Shown here: piece after piece, positions 25,574-33,068 of the stretch
How the letters are laid out: each line of letters starts with the position of its first letter
How positions within the stretch are numbered: position 1 is the stretch's first letter
Assembly (NCBI RefSeq): GCF_000564855.1
Contig: NZ_AYXG01000187.1
Location: 1 to 36,682 of the forward strand
DNA: 36,682 nt
Source: Actinokineospora spheciospongiae
GTDB lineage: Bacteria; Actinomycetota; Actinomycetes; Mycobacteriales; Pseudonocardiaceae
Reading direction: 5' to 3'
Translations under genes and position numbers: made by a program
The notes under the pieces: model-generated
Told to the model about the DNA's origin: nothing
Databases searched by the model: none
Seen by the model: only the letters and a program-made list of their open reading frames with translations

Positions 25574-25735
25574 ATGGAGTGGCGCAAGTCGAGTCGTAGT
25601 GACGATGCCAACTGCGTGCAGGTCAGGCAGGACTTGGCCGCCGTCCGGGACAGCAAGAACCCCGGTGGCCCCACCCTTGCCGTCGACCTGTCCCGCCTGT
25701 CGGTCGTCGTCAAGTCCGGCAAGCTGGCCCGCTGA
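25574..25735 (+). CDS. DUF397 small protein, second copy
   Basis: A 53-residue DUF397 protein (MEWRKSSRSDDANCVQV, AVRDSKNPGG, LAVDLSRLSVVVKSGKLAR). It keeps an intact frame and a good GGGAGG site, although its upstream xre partner is only a fragment. It may be expressed from within the xre remnant region, or be silent. It is likely a paralogue of the gene at 24109. Confidence 0.9.
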   Translation: MEWRKSSRSDDANCVQVRQDLAAVRDSKNPGGPTLAVDLSRLSVVVKSGKLAR

Positions 25736-25745
25736 CCAACCCCCG

Positions 25746-25780
25746 CTCGGCTCCCGCACGCCCCCGAGTCGGGAGCCGAG
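25746..25780 (+). terminator. Terminator hairpin after second DUF397 gene
   Basis: CTCGGCTCCCG (25746-25756) and CGGGAGCCGAG (25770-25780) form a perfect 11-bp stem with a 13-base loop. It lies between the DUF397 gene and the convergent AraC-type regulator gene. Confidence 0.65.
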
Positions 25781-25830
25781 CAGGTCACCGACGAGGGGCG
25801 GTTCGCCGTGGTCGGAACTCCGCCCGAGTC

Positions 25831-26781
25831 CTACCGGACCCGGGCCGGTTCGCGGGCGTACACGTTCCGGTAGGCGGACGGGGTCAGCCCGCAGTGCTGG
25901 GCGAAGTGGGTGCGGAGGTTCTGGGCCGTGCCGAAGCCGCTCCTGCGGGCCACCTCGTCGATGGTGGCGCCGTTGTGTTCGAGCAGCTGCTTGGCGTGGT
26001 CGATCCGGGCCAGTTGGAGCCACTTCATCGGCGGCAGGCCGGTTTCCGCGACGAAGCGGCGGATGAACGTGCGCTGGGACAGGTGCGCGTGGGCGGCGAG
26101 TTCGCGGAGCAGGAGCGGCTCGCCGAGGCGTTCCAGCGCCCAGGCGCGGGTCGCGGCGAGGGACGTGCCCGCCGCCGCGGGGAGGTGGTGTTCGATGAAC
26201 TGCGCTTGGCCGCCTTCGCGGTGGGGTGCGGCGACCACGTTGCGGGCGGCCTGGTTGGCGACGGTCGCCCCGTGGTCCTTGCGGATCAGGTGCAGGCAGA
26301 GGTCGATGCCCGCGGCCGTGCCCGCCGCGGTCAGCACGGTCTCCTCGTCGACGTAGAGCACCCCGCGGTCCACGGTGACGTCCGGGTGCTCCCGCGCGAG
26401 GCGGTCCGCCTGGCTCCAGTGGGTGGTCGCCCTCCGCCCCGCGAGGAGACCGGACTGCGCGAGTGCGAACGCGCCGACGCAGAGCGACACCACGCGGGTC
26501 GAGCGGTCGTGGCAGGCGCGGAGGGCCTCGGCGACGCTCTCCGGGATGCCGTGGTCGAACGCGTAGCCGGGGACGATGACGGTGTCCGCCGCCGCCAGTT
26601 CGGTCAGCGCGCCCGCGGCGGAGAGCCGCAGACCGCTGTCGGTGGTGACGCCCTGCCGCGTCGGTGTCACCACCGACAGCGCGTAGCGGTCGCCGACGGT
26701 GCCCATGGTCATGAACGGCATGCCCAGCTCGAACGCGAGCACCCCGTCGAGGGCGAGAACCGAGACGCGATGACCGACCAT
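25831..26781 (-). CDS. GlxA-type AraC-family regulator (DJ-1/PfpI plus HTH)
   Basis: A 316-residue regulator. Residues 1-185 form a DJ-1/PfpI-like domain with VVSLCVGAFALAQSGLLAGR, whose Cys sits at the usual nucleophile elbow, and ATTHW. Residues 215-315 hold two AraC-type helix-turn-helix motifs (LAAHAHLSQRTFIRRFVAET, and IDEVARRSGFGTAQNLRTHF). Members sense small molecules and activate nearby genes. It is divergent from the HD-domain and VOC genes, which are its likely targets. ATG at 26781 is chosen because the conserved domain starts there; the longer upstream frame lacks conserved sequence. Confidence 0.92.
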   Translation of the reverse strand: MVGHRVSVLALDGVLAFELGMPFMTMGTVGDRYALSVVTPTRQGVTTDSGLRLSAAGALTELAAADTVIVPGYAFDHGIPESVAEALRACHDRSTRVVSLCVGAFALAQSGLLAGRRATTHWSQADRLAREHPDVTVDRGVLYVDEETVLTAAGTAAGIDLCLHLIRKDHGATVANQAARNVVAAPHREGGQAQFIEHHLPAAAGTSLAATRAWALERLGEPLLLRELAAHAHLSQRTFIRRFVAETGLPPMKWLQLARIDHAKQLLEHNGATIDEVARRSGFGTAQNLRTHFAQHCGLTPSAYRNVYAREPARVR

Positions 26782-26815
26782 GGCAATAACATAATCCAAG
26801 TTGTCAATCTTGCCA
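26781..26815. promoter_or_regulatory. Inverted repeat in the AraC/HD divergent region
   Basis: TGGCAA (26781-26786) and TTGCCA (26810-26815) form a perfect inverted repeat with a 23-base AT-rich centre containing ATAACATAATCC. This is the most AT-rich spot of the neighbourhood and lies between the two divergent starts. It is a plausible regulator site; -35/-10 boxes could not be fixed. Confidence 0.4.
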
Positions 26816-26851
26816 GTGGTTGTCCGTGCCCGCAGCGGCCATGGTTGGTGC

Positions 26852-27493
26852 ATGACCACTTCCACACCCGGATTGTCACTACCCGACCTGCTGTCCTCGC
26901 CGCTGCGCCAGGCGGCCGTCGACCACGTGCTCGCCGCCGAGGAGCGGTCCGTCGCGCACCACAGCCTGCGCAGCTACCTCTTCGCCACCAAGGCCGCTGA
27001 CCTGCGCGGGCTGCGAAGCGGCGTCGACTACGACGACGACACGCTGTTCTACGCGACCGTGCTGCACGACCTCGGGCTCTCCGACGAGGGCGAGGCCCGG
27101 CCGGACCGCTTCGAGGTCGCGGGCGCCGACCTGGCCGCGGAATTCCTGACCGGGCACGGGATCGCCGCCGAGGTGGTCGACACCGTGTGGGACGCCATCG
27201 CCCTGCACACCAGCCCCGGCATCACCACCCGCCGCGGCGTCGTCTGCGACCTCACCCACGTCGGCACCGGACTCGACTTCGGCCACAACGCCGACGACAT
27301 CACCGACGAGGAAGCCGCGGTGATCAACGACGCGTTCCCCCGGCTGGACATCAACACGTCCATCGGCAGGCAGATCGTGGAGCAGGCCGAACGCAACCGG
27401 GGCAAGGCACCGCACCTGTCCGCCGCCGACTACTTCCACCACGCCATCCACGGTTTCGACATGGGCTTCGTGTCCCGCTGGGGCGCGGCCTGA
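26852..27493 (+). CDS. HD-domain hydrolase, cyanamide hydratase-like
   Basis: A 213-residue HD-superfamily metal hydrolase. The metal-binding pattern is HHSLRSYLFA (about residues 35-44), FYATVLHDLGLS (about 70-81, the HD pair) and IALHTSPGI, followed by a late DITDEEAAVINDAFPRLD. This pattern is that of the cyanamide hydratase (Ddi2/Ddi3)-like group, in which hydration of nitrile-type compounds is known for a few members. The substrate here is unknown. It forms an operon with the VOC gene 17 nt downstream and is divergent from the GlxA-type regulator. Confidence 0.85.
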   Translation: MTTSTPGLSLPDLLSSPLRQAAVDHVLAAEERSVAHHSLRSYLFATKAADLRGLRSGVDYDDDTLFYATVLHDLGLSDEGEARPDRFEVAGADLAAEFLTGHGIAAEVVDTVWDAIALHTSPGITTRRGVVCDLTHVGTGLDFGHNADDITDEEAAVINDAFPRLDINTSIGRQIVEQAERNRGKAPHLSAADYFHHAIHGFDMGFVSRWGAA

Positions 27494-27510
27494 CCTCCCG
27501 AGGAGGAACG

Positions 27511-27909
27511 ATGGACCACCGCCTCTTCACCATCCTGCGGGTCGCTGACCTCGACCGCGCCAAGGACTTCTTCACCGCGATCGGGCTCGACTTCGACCCG
27601 GCCTTCACCAACGACGACTTCGCCACGATGCTCGTCGGTGACGCCCAGGTGCTGCTGCACATCCCGTCGTCGTTCGAGGTCGTCACCAAGAAGCACGCCG
27701 TCGACACCGCGACCGACACCGAAGCCGTGTTCGGCATCTTCGTCGACAGCCGCGACGAGGTCGAGCGCATCGTGGACCGCGCCGTCGCGGCAGGCGGCCG
27801 GGAGTACTCCGCACCGTGGGACGCGGACTTCTTCTACCAGCGCGTCTTCGAGGACCCCGACGGCCACCAGTGGGAGATCTGCTGGGTCAAGAACACCTCG
27901 GCGGGCTGA
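27511..27909 (+). CDS. VOC-family (glyoxalase/dioxygenase-like) protein
   Basis: A 132-residue vicinal-oxygen-chelate protein with the beta-alpha-beta-beta-beta pattern: LFTILRVADLDRAKDFFTAI, a central MLVGDAQVLLHI and the C-terminal FEDPDGHQWEICWV. The E in WEIC is a usual metal ligand. ATG follows AGGAGG (27501-27506) by 4 nt. It may be a small lyase, a resistance protein or an isomerase; the substrate is unknown. It is co-transcribed with the HD hydrolase. Confidence 0.9.
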   Translation: MDHRLFTILRVADLDRAKDFFTAIGLDFDPAFTNDDFATMLVGDAQVLLHIPSSFEVVTKKHAVDTATDTEAVFGIFVDSRDEVERIVDRAVAAGGREYSAPWDADFFYQRVFEDPDGHQWEICWVKNTSAG

Positions 27910-28168
27910 GAACACACCGGGCGGACAGTCCCCGACCCGGACCCGGCATCATCACCGCGATGAGGGGCTGTGGCCGTGGTGCGGCGCAGGTCGCCTGCCC
28001 AGGTGTTCAGCCAAGCGCCGTCCGGTATGTCCTGGGCGGCTTCCCAGGCATTGGCCCGGCGGACTGTGTACAGCCGGGTTGCATGTCTCACTCCTGACTT
28101 CATCCAAACGGCGCGTACGGCGCACGCCTGGCTGTTAGGTTCGCCGTCCTAGAGGCAGGAGATCGGGG
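27910..28168. other. Gap without an intact gene, with a possible gene fragment
   Basis: No intact gene is recognised. On the minus strand 28000-28050 encodes DIPDGAWLNT, close to the DMPDGAWMNL end of the ComJ-like protein, without the rest of that protein. A 6-bp inverted repeat (28031-28036 with 28043-28048) lies within it. The right end should hold the promoter of the following cluster. Confidence 0.45.
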
Positions 28169-28552
28169 ATGAGTGGGTCGAGGTCAACCGCGGTCGTGTG
28201 CGCCATGGTGGCGGAGGTCCTGTTGGTCGGGTTGGTGGTGCTCGGCGGGCTGAGCCCGTCATTGGGTGCCGCGTTGGCGGCGGTGGGGCCACGGGTGGTG
28301 TTGGTCGCAGGTCTTGTGCTGACCGCGCTGGGTGCGGTTTCACTGTTCGCACCGGTGCCCAGGGGCGGCCGGGTCGTGCTCGCTGTGTCGCTCGCCGGGG
28401 CCGCCGGGGGTGTGGTTGTGCTCGGGTTCGGGGCACTGGCCGACTCCGACGCCTCGGGGGTGGCCATCCTGCTGCTCGCCGCGGCCGTCGCCATGGCCGC
28501 GTTGGCTGCCGCCCTGCCCCGTGCCCAGTCGCGTGATGACCGGAGAGTGTGA
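28169..28552 (+). CDS. Small polytopic membrane protein
   Basis: A 127-residue, very hydrophobic protein with four likely transmembrane helices (about 8-28, 38-58, 70-88 and 97-115) and a short basic tail. GGAG precedes the ATG by about 7 nt. No family was recognised. It is followed at once by the YbaB-like, EspC-like and WXG100-like genes on the same strand, so it is probably the first gene of that secretion-linked cluster. Confidence 0.78.
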   Translation: MSGSRSTAVVCAMVAEVLLVGLVVLGGLSPSLGAALAAVGPRVVLVAGLVLTALGAVSLFAPVPRGGRVVLAVSLAGAAGGVVVLGFGALADSDASGVAILLLAAAVAMAALAAALPRAQSRDDRRV

Positions 28553-28553
28553 G

Positions 28554-29273
28554 ATGGCAGAAGACCTGCTTGCCGAACTCGGCAAGTTGCAGCAGTACGC
28601 GGCTGGGCTCAGTGGCCTGCTCGCCGAGGCGTAGGCGGAAGCGCCGCGCTCGACCGAGGGGACCGACCGCTCCGGCTCCATCCGGGTGGTGCTCGGCCGC
28701 GACGGCCTGCTCGAAACGCTCCGGGTCGATGCCAACTGGAATCGGGCGTTGGAAGCGGAGGCCTTCGGGTCTGCGGTGCTGGAGGCCTTCCAGGCGGCGA
28801 CGGGGGAGCGGCTCGCGGAGTGGACCCGCACCCAGCAGGCTCTCGGCCTGCAAGCCGAGGTCGACAACTTGCGCACCGTCCCGACGCCCGTCTCCGGCGA
28901 GATCCCGCTCGCGTTCCGGCGCTCCGCCGGGCAACCGCCGCCGCGTCCTCTCGGCGACCTCGCCGAGGACTTGATCTCCGCGTTCGACGAAGTCGGCCGC
29001 GCACCTGCCCCGAAACCCGCGACGGGCACCGGCTCGGCGGCGGGCGGGAAGGTGACGCTGACGCTGTCGCCGTCCGCGCTCGTGTCCTGCACCGCCGACC
29101 CGGCCTGGGTGTCGCGGCAGACTGCCACGATGCTCACCAATGCCCTGCTGGAGGCGCTGGCCGCCGCCCGCGCCTCCCTGCGCGAGGCCGCGCCTGCGCC
29201 CGAGTCCCCGCTCAACGACCTGCTGTCGGAGGTCTTCGCCATCCTCGGCGACCCCGGCCGCCTGCGCCCCTGA
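28554..29273 (+). pseudogene. YbaB/EbfC-like gene interrupted by an in-frame TAG
   Basis: From ATG 28554 the frame gives MAEDLLAELGKLQQYAAGLS and onward to residue 26, then TAG at 28632-28634. The same frame continues open to 29273, with YbaB-like sequence on both sides of the stop (SIRVVLGRDGLLETLRVDAN, then a helical C-terminus). An ancestral CAG (Gln) would fit the alternating Ala/Glu context. The full product would be about 239 residues. Actinobacterial type VII clusters often have such YbaB-like proteins. A restart at GTG 28686 lacks a ribosome site. The possibilities are a recent nonsense mutation, a sequencing error, or suppression. Confidence 0.75.
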
Positions 29274-29284
29274 GGAGTACCGCC

Positions 29285-29599
29285 ATGACCATCCCGAGCA
29301 AGGCGAGCATCCGGGTCGCCACCGACGCGCTGCGCGCCGAGGGTGCCGTGTGGTCCGCGCAGGCAGGCGTCCTCGACACCCTGGCGGGCAAGGCCGAGGG
29401 CCTGCGGCTGACCAGGATCGAGGCAGGCCTGTTCCAGGTGGTCTTCTCCGCCTATGAGGAGGCGGTCACCACCGTCACCGACCGAGCTCGCGAGGGCTCC
29501 CGGCGCATGGACGAGATCGCCGCGACGCTCATCCAGGTCGCCAACACCTACGACCAGGAAGAGCAGGCGAACGAGCACGGCCTGCGCAACGTCTACTGA
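29285..29599 (+). CDS. EspC-like type VII secretion substrate
   Basis: A 104-residue helical protein of WXG100-like length, resembling the EspC (DUF2580) family. No cleavable signal is present. Near the C-terminus, YDQEE fits the YxxxD/E signal used by type VII secretion. The long helices are separated by a turn around residue 40-50. ATG follows GAGGAG closely (29272-29279 region). It is followed 13 nt later by the WXG100-like membrane protein gene, the expected partner. No secretion ATPase is in the window, so export must rely on machinery elsewhere. Confidence 0.75.
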   Translation: MTIPSKASIRVATDALRAEGAVWSAQAGVLDTLAGKAEGLRLTRIEAGLFQVVFSAYEEAVTTVTDRAREGSRRMDEIAATLIQVANTYDQEEQANEHGLRNVY

Positions 29600-29612
29600 G
29601 CAGGGGAAGCAC

Positions 29613-30398
29613 GTGGCATTCAGCGAGGCCCAGTTCCAGGCGGCCGTCGACAAAATCAACACCGGAATGAACGACCTGTCAGCGAAGATGGGCGAGATCC
29701 TCCCGGCCGCCCGGGCGGGTGTGAACCACTGGTACGTCCCGGACTTCGTCGCCGACATGGTGATATGGTCGGCGGAGAAGGCGGTGTCCCTGGCGAAGTC
29801 CATTTGGGACAAGATCGTCGAGGTGCTCAAGGGGGTCGCCGCCCCGGTCTACTTCTTCAAGTACGCCTTCGACTGGCAGGATGTTCGCGGCTTGGCAAGT
29901 GACGTGGCGGGTTCGGTGAAGCCGGAGGCCCTCACCGGCACCTCGGCCTGGCACGGTTCGGCTGCGGACGCCTACCGCAAGAACATCCCCCCGCAGGGTG
30001 CGGCGGCGACCCGCGTCGGCACGGTCGCGGACAAGGCGTCGGTCGCACTGGGCATCTGCGCGGCGGCAGGCTTGGCGTTCTACATCGCGATCGGCGTCAT
30101 CCTGGTCAAGTTCATCGTGGCCATGATCGCCGTGGTGGCGGCCATGGGCTCGGTGGCCTTCTCCTGGGCGGGCGTGGCCTTGGCGGTGGAGGAAGCGGGG
30201 GTCAACACCGGCCTCATCATCGCCGCCATCAGCGCCCTCACCGCCGTCCTCGGCGCCCAAGCCCAGCAATTGGTCGCCCTCCACGGCGAAGCCCGCGACA
30301 ACAGCGTCTTCCCCGGTGGCACCTGGCCCGACCCGGTAGCCGCCACCTATGGCGATGGCACAGTGAAAGATGGAAACGCAACCTGGTCCCTTGCCTGA
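29613..30398 (+). CDS. WXG100-like membrane protein of a type VII cluster
   Basis: A 261-residue protein. An N-terminal helical part contains the candidate turn NHWYVPDF (about 38-45). A second helical region has TSAWHGSAADAYRKN (about 110-124), which is a good WXG-type turn (W-H-G) followed by a Tyr motif. Two or three hydrophobic helices follow (about 145-215: LGICAAAGLAFYIAIGVILV; FIVAMIAVVAAMGSVAFSWA; GLIIAAISALTAVLG). The GTG start has CAGGGGAAG 5 nt upstream. It is the last gene of the cluster. Role unknown; a channel or toxin-carrier protein are possible. Confidence 0.75.
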   Translation: MAFSEAQFQAAVDKINTGMNDLSAKMGEILPAARAGVNHWYVPDFVADMVIWSAEKAVSLAKSIWDKIVEVLKGVAAPVYFFKYAFDWQDVRGLASDVAGSVKPEALTGTSAWHGSAADAYRKNIPPQGAAATRVGTVADKASVALGICAAAGLAFYIAIGVILVKFIVAMIAVVAAMGSVAFSWAGVALAVEEAGVNTGLIIAAISALTAVLGAQAQQLVALHGEARDNSVFPGGTWPDPVAATYGDGTVKDGNATWSLA

Positions 30399-30531
30399 TT
30401 CCGACCTTGTCCCCGCCTTCTTCGGCACCCGCATACCACCGCGTAGGGAATCGAGTTCCTTCCCGGCGCGGGGTATGTGCCCCGTGGAGCACCGATCTTG
30501 TGCCCGCTGCGCGGAATCCCCAGCGCCCGGT

Positions 30532-31668
30532 TCAGCCGCCGGGGAACAGGGTGGAGCCGAGTGGCCGCTGCCGGTCGAACCCCGGGAGCACCAGGAAGGT
30601 CGCGCTCGCCGTGGTCGTGGTGAACGGGAGGAGCGCGTCGGAGTGCTCCATGTGGGTGAGGGTGGTGGTGAAGGTCCGCAGGTCGTTCTGGAAGCTGATG
30701 AACAGCAGGCCGGGGGCGGGGTCGTCGGTGCTGTAGGAGCGGCGGAGCATGAGGCCGACGCCGATCGCCCCGGCGTGCGCGCGGCGCGCGTGGGCGTCGG
30801 CGGGGACCAGGTACCTGCCGTCGGGGGTCTTGGCCGCGAGGTCCGGCCCGGCGGCGGCGGGACCGCCCGACAGCGGGGCACCCGTGTCCCGGTGGCGGCC
30901 GATGACGGCTTCCTGGCCCGGAGTGGACAGACTGGCGAACCGCGGCAGGTCGAGCTCCATGCGGCGGAGCACGGCGATGGTGCCACCGGCCACCGGCGGC
31001 GGTGCGGCCAGCCACAGGTCCCGTTGCCGCTCGGCGGGTGTGTGCGGTCCCACGATGCCGTCGACGAACCCCAGTTGGTTCCGGGGCGCGGTGCGCCCCT
31101 CGGCCAGGGCGGTGCCCGGGCCGCGCCTGCCGGACTGCCGCCAGCGCTCGCGGACGCCCGCCCGGTCCAGGAGTGCCGCCGCCGCGACCGACAGCAGCGG
31201 GGCTTCGCTCGCGCACACCTGCACCAGCAGGTCACCGCCGCGTTCCCGGTCGGCGACCTGCTCCCGGGCGAACAGCGGCAGGTCCGCCGCGCCGGGCAGC
31301 GCCGGGTCGGCCAGCCGGACGACCCGGGGGCCGATCCCGACCGTCACGGTGAGGTCGCCCGGCGCGAGGCCGAGCAGTCGCGGGTCGGTGCTCGCGGTGA
31401 GGGCGAGGACGGTCCGGCCGAGTTCGGCCAGCAGCGGTCCCACCGCCGTGGTGTCGTCGAGGTCGGCCACGACCGCGAGCAGGTTGGGTTGGGCGTCCCG
31501 GGGTTCGGTGATCCCCGCCTGGTGCTCGCCCGTCGCGGGAGTCCGCGCCGCTGGCGCGGGTTGGCCGGGCGGTCCGCCGGAACGGCTTTCGCACCCGGCG
31601 ACGAGACCGGCGGTCACCGCGGCACCCGCGGCGCCGAGGAACGTCCGACGTGACGGGTGGCGGTTCAC
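30532..31668 (-). CDS. Tat-exported DyP-type peroxidase (lipoprotein)
   Basis: A 378-residue heme peroxidase of the dye-decolorizing group, EfeB-like. The N-terminus has a twin-arginine motif SRRTFLG and a hydrophobic stretch ending in a lipobox-like LVAGC. The family motif GxxDG appears as GFVDG, with the acid needed for peroxide cleavage. The heme His is probably that of DAHARRA, and the late segment LLFISFQNDLRTF is typical. A GTG at 31668 is used because the signal begins there. The protein should fold in the cytoplasm with heme and be anchored outside. No efeUO iron-uptake genes are adjacent. It is divergent from the beta-helix lipoprotein gene (63 nt). Confidence 0.92.
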   Translation of the reverse strand: MNRHPSRRTFLGAAGAAVTAGLVAGCESRSGGPPGQPAPAARTPATGEHQAGITEPRDAQPNLLAVVADLDDTTAVGPLLAELGRTVLALTASTDPRLLGLAPGDLTVTVGIGPRVVRLADPALPGAADLPLFAREQVADRERGGDLLVQVCASEAPLLSVAAAALLDRAGVRERWRQSGRRGPGTALAEGRTAPRNQLGFVDGIVGPHTPAERQRDLWLAAPPPVAGGTIAVLRRMELDLPRFASLSTPGQEAVIGRHRDTGAPLSGGPAAAGPDLAAKTPDGRYLVPADAHARRAHAGAIGVGLMLRRSYSTDDPAPGLLFISFQNDLRTFTTTLTHMEHSDALLPFTTTTASATFLVLPGFDRQRPLGSTLFPGG

Positions 31669-31731
31669 GGACCGCAGCGTGCCACACGCCGCTCGACGCG
31701 GGCCAGTTCCGGGCCGTGCCAGACTCGGTCC

Positions 31732-33060
31732 ATGCCTCGTGTGGGTTTTCGTTTCCGGGCCGCGCTTCTGGTCGTTCTGGCGGTGTCGCTCCCCGGTTGT
31801 TCCGGCGACGACAGCGCACGTCAGGGCGATCGCCCCGCCGGTGAGCGCGTCACGATCCGGGTTCCGGCCGACGCGCCGACGATCTCGGCCGCGGTGTCCC
31901 TCGCGCAGCCGGGGGACCTCGTGCTCGTCGCGCCCGGGGTGTACCACGATCGAGTGAAAATCACGACGCCGGACATCACCCTCCGGGGCGAATCCCGCAA
32001 TGACGTGGTCCTCGACGGGCAACTGCGGCAGTCGAACGGCGTCGTCGTCGCGGCGTCCAGGGTGGCGGTGGAGAACCTGACCGTCAAGGGGAACACCCAG
32101 AACGGGGTCCTGGTCACGGGTTCGGCCAAGGCGATCGACGGCGCGCCGGGCGAGGGCGGTTACGACACCGGCGACGAGGAGGTCCACTTCGTGGAGTCGT
32201 TCCTGGTCTCGCACGTGACCGCCACCGGCAACGGCCTGTACGGCATCTACGCGTTCTCCGCGCGCAACGGCGTGATCGAGGGTTCGTACGCCTCCGGGAG
32301 CGCCGACTCCGGGATCTACCTCGGGCAGTGCAAGCCGTGCCGCGTCGTGGTGCGCGACAACGTCGCCGAGCTGAACGCGATCGGTTTCGAGGGGACCAAC
32401 GCCAGCGGTGACGTGTACGTGGTCGGCAACCGCTTCTCCGGCAACCGGGTCGGCCTCACCACCAGCTCCGACCACCAGGAGAAGTTGCTGCCGCAACAGG
32501 GTTCCGTCATCGCGGGCAACCTGGTCGCGGCCAACCAGCAGGCCGCCACCCCCGAGCAGGCGGACGGCGGGTGGGGCACCGGTGTGGGCATCGACGGCGG
32601 GAGCGACAACCGGGTGATCCGCAACCGCATCACCGACAACGCCAACGCGGGCCTGGTGATCACCGCCACCCAGGACCTCCCGGCGAACGGCAACCAGGTC
32701 CTGGACAACGTCTTCACCGCCAACGGGGTCGACGTGGCCTGGACGTTCCCCACGCAGACCAAGGGGTACGGCAACTGCCTCGGCGGTGCGGACACGCGCA
32801 CCGTGCCCGCCGGGCTCGCGGCGCTCGCCCCCTGCCCGGCGACCGCCGGGTCGCCCTCCCCGTCCGGGGCGCTGACCGGCCCGCGCCCACCCCGGGGCAT
32901 CCCGTTCACCGACGTGGCGGCACCGCCCGCGCAGCCCCAGATCCCGAACACCGCCGGGGCGACCGCGGTGCCCGCCGTCCCCGCACTGCCCGACCTCGCC
33001 GGTGTCCCGGCGCCGTCGGCGTCCCTGCTGGCCGACCGCGCGCTGGTGCGGGTGTCCTAG
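31732..33060 (+). CDS. Right-handed parallel beta-helix lipoprotein
   Basis: A 442-residue exported protein. A signal peptide ends in the lipobox LPGC (about residue 20-23). About 40-350 is a pectate-lyase/NosD-like beta-helix, with rungs such as NGVVVAASRVAVENLTVKGN, NGLYGIYAFSARNGVIEGSY and NANAGLVITATQD. A Pro/Ala-rich tail (about 365-430) follows. Several Asn- and Asp-rich loops could bind sugar or metal. Related proteins occur with copper or peroxidase genes in actinomycetes, but the target is not known. It is divergent from the DyP gene, and the two could act on the same outer-surface substrate. Confidence 0.85.
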   Translation: MPRVGFRFRAALLVVLAVSLPGCSGDDSARQGDRPAGERVTIRVPADAPTISAAVSLAQPGDLVLVAPGVYHDRVKITTPDITLRGESRNDVVLDGQLRQSNGVVVAASRVAVENLTVKGNTQNGVLVTGSAKAIDGAPGEGGYDTGDEEVHFVESFLVSHVTATGNGLYGIYAFSARNGVIEGSYASGSADSGIYLGQCKPCRVVVRDNVAELNAIGFEGTNASGDVYVVGNRFSGNRVGLTTSSDHQEKLLPQQGSVIAGNLVAANQQAATPEQADGGWGTGVGIDGGSDNRVIRNRITDNANAGLVITATQDLPANGNQVLDNVFTANGVDVAWTFPTQTKGYGNCLGGADTRTVPAGLAALAPCPATAGSPSPSGALTGPRPPRGIPFTDVAAPPAQPQIPNTAGATAVPAVPALPDLAGVPAPSASLLADRALVRVS

Positions 33061-33068
33061 GGCGGCCG

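Larger units (their letters stand above)
25515..25789. repeat. Direct repeat, right copy (xre end, DUF397, terminator)
   Basis: Right copy of the block at 24050-24327. Differences are mostly single substitutions plus a divergent stretch early in the DUF397 gene. The distance between copies is about 1.2 kb, filled by the leftward nuclease-inhibitor pair. Confidence 0.85.

Noticed and set aside
24109-25735. The two DUF397 genes as toxin-antitoxin antitoxins for the nuclease
   Set aside because: DUF397 proteins pair with Xre/DUF5753 regulators, and the nuclease already has its own adjacent ComJ-like partner on the opposite strand.
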